A stretch of 64,000 nt of DNA from Nisaea nitritireducens (GTDB lineage: Bacteria > Pseudomonadota > Alphaproteobacteria > Thalassobaculales > Thalassobaculaceae): NCBI RefSeq assembly GCF_014904795.1, contig NZ_JACZFS010000010.1:1-64000 (forward strand), read 5' to 3'. A program made the position numbers and the translations under genes. Under the pieces are notes generated by a model, which was not told the DNA's origin, searched no databases, and saw only the letters and a list, made by a program, of their open reading frames with translations. Below, in pieces: positions 58,163-64,000 of this stretch (the stretch's first letter is position 1; each line of letters opens with the position of its first letter).

Positions 58163-59128
58163 TCAGGCCGCGCGCTTGTACGAGAGCCCGAGGCCTTCTT
58201 CCAGACCCAGCATCAGGTTCATGTTCTGAACCGCCGCGCCTGATGCGCCCTTACCCAGATTGTCGAGCGTCGCCGCCAACACGCATTGTCCGTTCTTTTC
58301 GTTCGCGAAAACGTAGAAACGGATCGTGTTGGTATCGTTCTGCTCTTCCGGGTCGAGGCGCGGAAGAGAGGCGGACTCTTCCAGAGGGGCCACTTCGGTG
58401 AAGAGATGGCCGCTATAGTGATCGCTGAGGCATTCGTGAATACGCGCCGCGCCGACGCCGCCCTTGAGGGCCCAGAGATGCAAGGGGACATAGACCGCCA
58501 TGCCCTTGTAATACCGTCCGACACTGGGCTGAAAGACCGGAGCATGCTCAAGCATGGAATATTGCTGCATCTCCGGCAGGTGCTTGTGCTGCAGGTTGAG
58601 ACCGTAGGCGAACACGTTCGCGGAGAGGTGATCCGCGGCTGCAGTGTCTTCCATGGACTGGATCAGTGCTTTGCCGCCGCCGGAATAACCGGAGATGGCA
58701 TTGACCGTGACCGGATAGTCCGCCGGTAATAGAGCATTCTCCACCAACGGCCGGATCAGACCGATGGCGCCGGTCGGATAACAGCCGGGATTGCTGACAA
58801 AGCGTGCATGGCGCACTGCCTCTTCCTGGCCGGCGCTGAGTTCAGGAAAACCGTAGACCCAGTCATTATCCACCCTGTGAGCGGTAGAGGCGTCAATCAC
58901 CTTGGCATCCGGGTTCTCAATCAGGGATACGGCCTCAAGCGCTGCCGCGTCCGGCAGGCAGAGGATGGAGAGATCCGCTTCATTCAGCGCGCGGCGACGG
59001 GCTTCGGTGTCCTTGCGTTCTTCCGCGCCGAGGCTGATCAGGGAGACGTCGTCCCGTCCTGTCAGCCGTTCGCGGATCTGCAGGCCCGTGGTCCCGGCTT
59101 CACCGTCGATGAAAATGCTTACCGCCAT
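58163..59128 (-). CDS. argC: N-acetyl-gamma-glutamyl-phosphate reductase (type 2)
   Basis: Reduces N-acetylglutamyl phosphate in arginine synthesis. At 321 residues it belongs to the short type 2 group found in alphaproteobacteria. It starts IFIDGEAGTTG, the NADP glycine-rich loop, and has the catalytic Cys in SNPGCYPTGAIGL and SGYSGGGKALI. The ATG at 59128 has AGGAG upstream; another ATG five codons earlier lacks one. It is preceded on the same strand by the eroded dehydrogenase fragment and mazG. Confidence 0.95.
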   Translation of the reverse strand: MAVSIFIDGEAGTTGLQIRERLTGRDDVSLISLGAEERKDTEARRRALNEADLSILCLPDAAALEAVSLIENPDAKVIDASTAHRVDNDWVYGFPELSAGQEEAVRHARFVSNPGCYPTGAIGLIRPLVENALLPADYPVTVNAISGYSGGGKALIQSMEDTAAADHLSANVFAYGLNLQHKHLPEMQQYSMLEHAPVFQPSVGRYYKGMAVYVPLHLWALKGGVGAARIHECLSDHYSGHLFTEVAPLEESASLPRLDPEEQNDTNTIRFYVFANEKNGQCVLAATLDNLGKGASGAAVQNMNLMLGLEEGLGLSYKRAA

Positions 59129-59164
59129 AGCGGATCTCCTCAATGCGCGAACCCGTCGCCGCGC

Positions 59165-59320
59165 TTACTTCCGCACAATATTGAATGGCGAGAAGGCTTG
59201 GCAAGCCGCCATCATCTCAATGCGATTAATATTCACGTTTGCCGGGCGCGTTGCGGCCTGGAAAATCGCTTCAGCGATGTCGTCGGCTTTCAAGGGTTCG
59301 TCCGCCGTCACTTGATGCTG
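59165..59320 (-). pseudogene. C-terminal remnant of a short-chain dehydrogenase
   Basis: The minus strand encodes about 49 residues ending in a stop at 59165, starting around VTADEPLKADDIAEAIF and continuing RPANVNINRIEMM and FSPFNIVRK. This closely follows the C-terminus of the YdfG-like SDR group, where ADDIA, HVNINRIEMM and PFQI lie in that order. There is no start codon, Rossmann motif or catalytic YxxxK; the fragment begins just behind the mazG stop (59322), so the rest of the gene has been lost. Only the last part of the SDR remains. Confidence 0.72.
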
Positions 59321-59321
59321 G

Positions 59322-60185
59322 TCAGGTCTTGTCGAATTGTTTCGCGCGTTGCCAGAGCGCTTCAAGTTCATCCAGCTCTGACTTCTCCATGGAGCGTCCG
59401 GTTTCATCCTGAAGCATCGTCTCCACGGCGCGGAACCGGGTCTCGAATTTCCGGTTGCAGCGTCGGAGCGCGCTCTCCGGATCGACATCAAGCTTGCGGG
59501 CGAGGTTGACGCAAACAAACAGCAGATCGCCGATCTCATCCTCTATCCGGTCGGGATCGCGTTCTTTCGGATCGTCCTTCAACTCGGCCTGGATTTCCGC
59601 GACTTCTTCTTCCAGCTTGTCGAAGACCTGATCCACCTCTGGCCAATCGAAGCCGACGCGGCCGGCACGCTTCTGTAATTTAACGGCACGCATCAGGGCG
59701 GGGAAGGCTGAGGACACTCCGTCGAGGGCGCTTTCCCTGACGTCGTTTTCAGCTGCCTTGCGCGCCCGCTCCTCGGCCTTCTGAGCCTCCCAGTTCCTGG
59801 TCTGGGTTTCAGTGTCCGTTACATTGTCCGAGCCGAAAACATGCGGGTGCCGACGGATCATCTTTTCGGTAATGCCGTGGGCAACGCTGTCGAAATCGAA
59901 ATGCCCGGATTCTTGTCCGATTTGTGTGTAGTACATGACCTGAAGCAGCAGATCGCCGAGCTCTTCCTCAAGATGCGGCATATCGCCTTCGGTGATCGCG
60001 TCGGCTACTTCGTAGGCTTCTTCGATCGTATAGGGCGCGATCGTCTCGTATGTCTGCTCGATGTCCCAGGGACATCCGCCATCCGGATCACGCAGGCTCG
60101 CCATAACCAATCGGAGCCGCTCAATCGGCGGCAGATTTGCCGACGGGATCTGTTTCATCGCTGATTTTTTGGTCTGTGTTGTCAT
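59322..60185 (-). CDS. mazG: nucleoside triphosphate pyrophosphohydrolase MazG
   Basis: A 287-residue enzyme with two MazG-type helical domains that hydrolyse NTPs to NMPs and PPi. The first has GCPWDIEQTYETIAPYTIEEAYEVADAI and LEEELGDLLLQVMYY with the metal-binding EExxE/EExxD pattern; the second, weaker copy is around EEEVAEIQAELKD and IEDEIGDLLFVCVNLARKL. The start is ATG 60185, with another ATG at 60158. It is downstream of tRNA-Leu. Confidence 0.95.
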   Translation of the reverse strand: MTTQTKKSAMKQIPSANLPPIERLRLVMASLRDPDGGCPWDIEQTYETIAPYTIEEAYEVADAITEGDMPHLEEELGDLLLQVMYYTQIGQESGHFDFDSVAHGITEKMIRRHPHVFGSDNVTDTETQTRNWEAQKAEERARKAAENDVRESALDGVSSAFPALMRAVKLQKRAGRVGFDWPEVDQVFDKLEEEVAEIQAELKDDPKERDPDRIEDEIGDLLFVCVNLARKLDVDPESALRRCNRKFETRFRAVETMLQDETGRSMEKSELDELEALWQRAKQFDKT

Positions 60186-60210
60186 GATGGCGCCACAGTA
60201 CAGATTGGTA

Positions 60211-60295
60211 TGGTGGCCCCGGAGGGACTCGAACCCTCACGTCCTAAGACTCGCGATTTTAAGTCGCGTGCGTCTACCAGTTCCGCCACGGGGCC
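60211..60295 (-). tRNA. tRNA-Leu (anticodon TAA)
   Basis: An 85-nt class II tRNA on the minus strand: acceptor GGCCCCG/CGGGGCC, D arm with GGCGGAACTGGTAGACG, anticodon arm CGCGA-CTTAAAA-TCGCG with anticodon TAA, a variable arm, T loop GGTTCGAGTCC and encoded CCA. It reads TTA and TTG. Confidence 0.97.
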
Positions 60296-60334
60296 GGTCG
60301 GTTACCAGATGCGGGATACCTACATTAAGGTGAA

Positions 60335-60363
60335 CGCCGCGCCAAGCCGTTCCTGACGCGGCG
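60335..60363 (-). terminator. hairpin between ilvE and tRNA-Leu
   Basis: Perfect 7-bp arms CGCCGCG (60335-60341) and CGCGGCG (60357-60363) with a 15-nt loop lie 18 bp after the ilvE stop. There is no U-tract, so its role as a terminator is uncertain. Confidence 0.35.
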
Positions 60364-60381
60364 GTATGGATGTAAGGCCGA

Positions 60382-61323
60382 TTACTCGGCGGCCTTGGCG
60401 GCGCGGCCTGCATAGACGGGCAGGCGCCATTCGGGATGACTTTCGATCTTGCCTTCGCAGACATCGAAATAGGTCTGTTGCAGGCCCTTGGTGATCGGGC
60501 CGATAGCACCGTTGCCGACGGGCAGACGGTCGATCGAGAGAACCGGCGTTACTTCCCAGGCGGTGCCGCAGAAGAAGGCCTCGTCGGCGGCGGCGAGCTC
60601 GCTGCGGTCGATGTCTCGTTCGACCGTTTCGTAGCCGGCCTCGCGGGCGAGTTGCAGCGCGGTTTCCCGGGTTATGCTTTCCAATACGTCGCTTGAAGTA
60701 TGCGGGGTGATGACCTGATTGCCGCGCACCATGAAGAAGCACATGCCGGGGCCTTCAGAGACTTTGCCGCGGCTGTTCAGGAAGAGGGCGGTGTCGTAGC
60801 CGTCGACCGTCGCCTGCACCGTGGCCAGCCGGCCGTTATTATAGTTGGCGTTGCACTTTACCCGCATCGGCATCGCGTTGTCCGGCACACGCATCCAGGA
60901 GCTAACCTGCACGTTCACGCCATTCAGTACGTTGGCAGAGCGTGGGCGCTCCAGCGCGGTGATGGCGAGGCCGACCGGGCCGCAGGCACCGGGGCCGCCC
61001 ATGCCGGCGACATAGCAGGAGGTCATGATGTGCAGGTTAGTGCCCTTGAACCCGTTCGCATGGATTAGCTCGAGCGTCTTCTCGGTCACCAGCTTTGCCG
61101 GGATGGCATCCTCGAACCGCATGAAGCGCTGGGAGAAGTCCAGCCGGTCCATATGCTCGGCCATACGGAACAGGTAGAAATCCTCGTCCTCCGCATTCCA
61201 GTAGGCGCGCAGGCCCTCGAAGACAGTGGTGCCGAATTTGAAAGCGGCCGAGGCGACATGCACGGTCGCATTTTCCCAAGCCACGATTTCGCCATCGATG
61301 ACGGCATATTTCGGCGTCGACAT
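60382..61323 (-). CDS. ilvE: branched-chain amino acid aminotransferase
   Basis: A PLP enzyme of fold type IV, 313 residues, that carries out the last step of Val, Leu and Ile synthesis. It begins YAVIDGEIVAWENATVHVASAAF, shows the FGTTVFEGLRAY turn, the PLP Lys in MRVKCNANYNNG, GKVSEGPGM and GTAWEVTPV at the end. The start ATG is at 61323. tRNA-Leu lies immediately downstream. The MFS gene at 61530 is divergent. Confidence 0.95.
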   Translation of the reverse strand: MSTPKYAVIDGEIVAWENATVHVASAAFKFGTTVFEGLRAYWNAEDEDFYLFRMAEHMDRLDFSQRFMRFEDAIPAKLVTEKTLELIHANGFKGTNLHIMTSCYVAGMGGPGACGPVGLAITALERPRSANVLNGVNVQVSSWMRVPDNAMPMRVKCNANYNNGRLATVQATVDGYDTALFLNSRGKVSEGPGMCFFMVRGNQVITPHTSSDVLESITRETALQLAREAGYETVERDIDRSELAAADEAFFCGTAWEVTPVLSIDRLPVGNGAIGPITKGLQQTYFDVCEGKIESHPEWRLPVYAGRAAKAAE

Positions 61324-61437
61324 AGCCGGTTCCTTTCATCTTACCTTGAGGTGGGAAGCCGGTCTGCCAAGAGGCGCCGCACGCCTATTGGTAGTCTGCT
61401 CCCATGAATTGTTCTGGTGACAATCCGGCGTTTGTCG

Positions 61438-61456
61438 TGACATTCGCCCGATGTCA
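61438..61456. promoter_or_regulatory. inverted repeat between ilvE and MFS gene
   Basis: TGACAT (61438-61443) and ATGTCA (61451-61456), 6-bp perfect arms with a 7-bp spacer, lie in the divergent 206-bp region. It could be an operator for either gene. Confidence 0.3.
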
Positions 61457-61529
61457 TATTTCGAGCCTAGAGCGTAGCCGGGCAGGCCACAAGCGCCCAC
61501 AGCTCCTTCGGTAAAAAGGGAATAGGCGA

Positions 61530-62762
61530 ATGTCGGGTGCCAGCGAAAGCCAGGATTACAACATGCGGCTTGCCTATGTTGCGCTGCTTTGCGGCGGCAT
61601 TATCGGCGCGCTTTCCTTCGGTATCCGGTCTGGTTTCGGTGTCTTCCTTCCGCCGATCACGGCGGAACTCGGAGTCGGCCGTGAGGTCTTTGCCTTTTCG
61701 CTGGCCATTCAAAATCTGATCTGGGGTGCGACCCAGCCTTTCGCGGGCGCTATCGCGGATCGCTATGGGCCGTTTCGGGCTATCTGCGGCGGCGCGCTGG
61801 TCTATGCCGCCGGTACCATTATGGTCGCCTTTTCCGCAACGCCGTCGATGCTGCATTTGAGTGCCGGCATGCTGGTCGGCGCAGGCCTCGCCGGCACCTC
61901 CTTTGGTATTATTCTGGGAGCGGTCGGTCAGCTCTTCCCGCCGGAGCGGCGATCCTGGGCCCTTGGTGTAACGGGTGCGTCCGGGTCTCTCGGTCAGTTC
62001 CTGCTGGTTCCGGTTGCGGGTAGTCTCGTCGCCAGCTTCGGCTGGCAGGACGCGGCACTGTTCATGGGACTCGGATCGCTGGTGATGGTGCCGTTGGCTA
62101 TTGCCTTCTGGCCGGTGAAGGGAACCAAGGCGAATCCGCTTCCTTCGGGCCAGAGCCTCGGTCAGGCGCTGCGCGAGGCATTTGGCTATAAAAGCTTCTG
62201 GCTGCTGACGAGCGGTTTCTTTGTCTGCGGTTTCCAGGTCGCTTTTATTGCCGTTCACCTCCCGGCCTATGTGACCGATCTCGGAATGCCTGTCACGATC
62301 GGAGCCAGTGCGCTGGCGCTGGTCGGGCTGTTCAATGTTATAGGGTCCTACAGTGCAGGCGTGCTGGGCGGCAAGTTCTCGAAGAAGTACCTGTTGAACA
62401 TGCTTTATCTCGGCCGGGCCGTGGTGATTGTGTTCTTGCTGCTGATGCCGCCGAGCGAGTTGATGATCTATGTCTTCGCGTCGGCCATGGGCCTGCTCTG
62501 GCTCAGCACCGTACCTCTGACGTCTGGGCTGGTAGGGCAGATTTTCGGGATGCGCTACATGAGCATGTTGTTCGGCATCGTCTTCTTCAGCCACCAGATC
62601 GGCTCATTTCTTGGAGTCTGGCTGGGCGGAATCGTATTCGACACGACCGGGTCCTACGATTTGATCTGGTATATCTCTATTGGTCTTGCGCTGTTCGCCG
62701 GCTTTATCCACTGGCCGATCCGTGAAGAAGCAATTGAGCGGGCTCCGGCGCCTGCGGAGTGA
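61530..62762 (+). CDS. MFS transporter (OxlT/monocarboxylate-like)
   Basis: A 410-residue carrier with about 12 membrane helices. The N-terminal part (RSGFGVFLPPITAELGVGREVFAFSLAIQNLIWGATQPFAGAIADRYGP, read in parts) is typical of the oxalate/formate and monocarboxylate group, with the loop motif GAIADRYG. The substrate is unknown; an organic anion is likely. It is divergent from ilvE and convergent with the last gene (10-bp gap). Confidence 0.85.
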   Translation: MSGASESQDYNMRLAYVALLCGGIIGALSFGIRSGFGVFLPPITAELGVGREVFAFSLAIQNLIWGATQPFAGAIADRYGPFRAICGGALVYAAGTIMVAFSATPSMLHLSAGMLVGAGLAGTSFGIILGAVGQLFPPERRSWALGVTGASGSLGQFLLVPVAGSLVASFGWQDAALFMGLGSLVMVPLAIAFWPVKGTKANPLPSGQSLGQALREAFGYKSFWLLTSGFFVCGFQVAFIAVHLPAYVTDLGMPVTIGASALALVGLFNVIGSYSAGVLGGKFSKKYLLNMLYLGRAVVIVFLLLMPPSELMIYVFASAMGLLWLSTVPLTSGLVGQIFGMRYMSMLFGIVFFSHQIGSFLGVWLGGIVFDTTGSYDLIWYISIGLALFAGFIHWPIREEAIERAPAPAE

Positions 62763-62772
62763 GGCTCCGGTC

Positions 62773-64000
62773 CTAATAATCCTGCAGCAGCTGTTCGCCT
62801 TCGAGGCGGAGCCGGTTCGCGATTTCGGGACCTAGCAACAGTTCAGTGACCCGGACCTGAGTGAACAGCTGGCGCTCTGCTTCTTCCGGGGAGAGGGCGG
62901 CAGAGTCCCGTTTTTTGAGCGCCACGAGTAGTTTCTTCGATTGTTCGGCAACGCTTTCCTCAAGTTCGGCAAGACGTCGGTTAACGTCCCGGTCGAGGCC
63001 CAGTTCGATTGCAAACCGGCTGGCGATCCGAAGTGAGATGATCCGGTCTTCAATGCCTTTCTGAGCGGCGCGCTGATCTCTGGCGCTGCCGTTGCCGCCG
63101 AGGCTATCCATGTTGGTGGCGGTAAGATTGTCTTGCGCTTCCAGCATTTCGCGACGGACGAGATCTGCCATCTCGGATTTTGTCCGAGCGAGCTGCCGGC
63201 TTTGCATGCGGGACCCGGTATTGCCGATAGCACTGGCGGCACCGACAACCTCTTTCACAGAGGCTTCGGCCTGAAGAGCCATATTCCTGCAGCTGGTCGA
63301 CGAGTGAATCTTTTCCCCGAGGGTCCTGATTTTCTCTTCTGTCTGGCTGACGATCGCCTCGTTCGCGATATTGGTCACGGACGAGACATCCGCCAGCGTG
63401 CCTGCTTCCTCCACACGCTGCATGATCTCGACAATCATGGCCGGGTTTCGCAATCGGGCGAGAAGCACGAATACAACGAATTCGGCATTGGCCGGCCTCT
63501 GCCGGTGCACATTGTCCAGCGCAGTACGGATACTCTCGAGATTGGCGTTGGTGACATGGCTCATGCCGGTTGCCGGCAGAGCCTTGCGCAGTTGCATGAC
63601 CGGAACGGCGACTTCCAGAACGCCCACGATCTCCAAGAGCGCGGAATAGAGGAACGGATCGCCAAGCTTTGCGATCAGTGCCTGTTTGGCTGTCTTGTTC
63701 TTTTCCGCCTCAACGACAACGCGGCGCAGCTGTCCTGACGCGTAGCGCCAGAAACCGGTGCCGAGTTCCATCATGGCCTTGTCACTATCCGCCTCGATCG
63801 CATTGAGATCTTGTTGGTAACGCTGAATGCGAGATGGTTCGGAGTTTTCCTGCAGAAGCTTATAGCAGGGGACGATGGCGGTGCGCGGTATCCGGCCGAC
63901 CGGTTTGCGAGGCTCGCCCGTGGTGTAGAGCAGATCCGCAAAGGGTTCGGCAAAGAACCGGACCAGCGTGGCCTGTCGCTGTGGCTTCAGAATGGCAAGC
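62773..64000 (-). CDS. uncharacterised helical protein, N-terminus outside window
   Basis: The minus-strand frame is open from the window edge to a stop at 62773, giving about 408 visible residues; the true start lies beyond 64000. The sequence is strongly helical and polar with many Leu, Ala, Glu and Arg; blocks include FFAEPFADLLYTTGE, SVTNIANEAIVSQTEEKI and SKKLLVALKKRDSAALSPEEAERQLF. No membrane segment, signal or catalytic motif is seen. I recognise no family. It is convergent with the MFS gene. Confidence 0.7.
   Translation of the reverse strand, partial: LAILKPQRQATLVRFFAEPFADLLYTTGEPRKPVGRIPRTAIVPCYKLLQENSEPSRIQRYQQDLNAIEADSDKAMMELGTGFWRYASGQLRRVVVEAEKNKTAKQALIAKLGDPFLYSALLEIVGVLEVAVPVMQLRKALPATGMSHVTNANLESIRTALDNVHRQRPANAEFVVFVLLARLRNPAMIVEIMQRVEEAGTLADVSSVTNIANEAIVSQTEEKIRTLGEKIHSSTSCRNMALQAEASVKEVVGAASAIGNTGSRMQSRQLARTKSEMADLVRREMLEAQDNLTATNMDSLGGNGSARDQRAAQKGIEDRIISLRIASRFAIELGLDRDVNRRLAELEESVAEQSKKLLVALKKRDSAALSPEEAERQLFTQVRVTELLLGPEIANRLRLEGEQLLQDY

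Overview
The window reads as one continuous stretch of chromosome from a free-living alphaproteobacterium, most like Rhodospirillales and allied marine lineages. This rests on gene content and order: a MucR/Ros regulator, a bamE–CBP3 chaperone–DUF177–plsX–fabH–ihfA–MerR–tRNA-Pro block, a dusB–ntrBC–ntrYX–trkA–hfq–hflX block, a fused ispDF, an E1-beta subunit carrying its own lipoyl domain, and a proton-pumping pyrophosphatase. Coding density is high, codon use looks uniform and GC-rich, and only short intergenic stretches are AT-rich. I see no prophage, insertion sequence, CRISPR array, plasmid backbone or rRNA. Genus assignment is inference only.

Layout. 1-2.4 kb: 3'-truncated glutaryl-CoA dehydrogenase, a small DUF6898-like gene and mucR with its terminator. 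2.4-10.1 kb: rpiB, then glyA-nrdR-ribD-ribE-ribBX-ribH-nusB-thiL-fliL-like on one strand, coupling one-carbon and riboflavin/thiamine cofactor supply with a transcription factor. 10.2-13.7 kb: an MFS carrier and hppA. 13.7-19 kb: bamE facing away from the CBP3 chaperone, DUF177, plsX, fabH, ihfA, a MerR regulator and tRNA-Pro(GGG). 19-21.3 kb: two small genes of unknown function and an MFS carrier. 21.3-28.7 kb: ppiD-trpE on the minus strand, then tpiA, secG, pyrG and kdsA on the plus strand. 28.7-33.4 kb: a TTC38/StaR-like TPR protein, a palindromic repeat, a Glyoxalase_8-like protein, a cupin, enolase and ftsB. 33.5-40.7 kb: the complete pyruvate dehydrogenase complex (pdhA, pdhB, pdhC, lpd) with an 87-residue unknown protein, lipoyl synthase and a RatA/COQ10 protein. 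40.8-45.2 kb: LysR with a divergent cystathionine beta-lyase-like gene, then pncC, pgpA and ispDF. 45.2-57.2 kb: a CcsA-like membrane protein and the nitrogen-regulation block through hfq and hflX. 57.3-64 kb: an inositol-monophosphatase family enzyme, argC, a truncated short-chain dehydrogenase remnant, mazG, tRNA-Leu(TAA), ilvE, an MFS carrier and an unrecognised gene cut by the window end.

How the genes work together. Enolase, the PDH complex, lipoyl synthase and triose-phosphate isomerase supply lower glycolysis and acetyl-CoA entry; lipA sits beside the complex whose three lipoyl-bearing subunit types it modifies. The ntr block carries two sensor-regulator pairs: NtrC has the sigma-54 GAFTGA loop and NtrX lacks it. 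The rib cluster encodes every riboflavin step visible here except GTP cyclohydrolase II, because the second domain of RibBX has lost the metal-binding cysteines.

I found no convincing previously undescribed system. The best second looks are small: the degenerate RibBX and NtrX domains, a MucR without a full zinc site, an eroded dehydrogenase C-terminus behind mazG, several perfect inverted repeats in AT-rich gaps (upstream of pdhA, between eno and ftsB, and between mucR and rpiB), a Pho-box-like direct repeat before the ntr operon, and a few conserved-looking orphan proteins.
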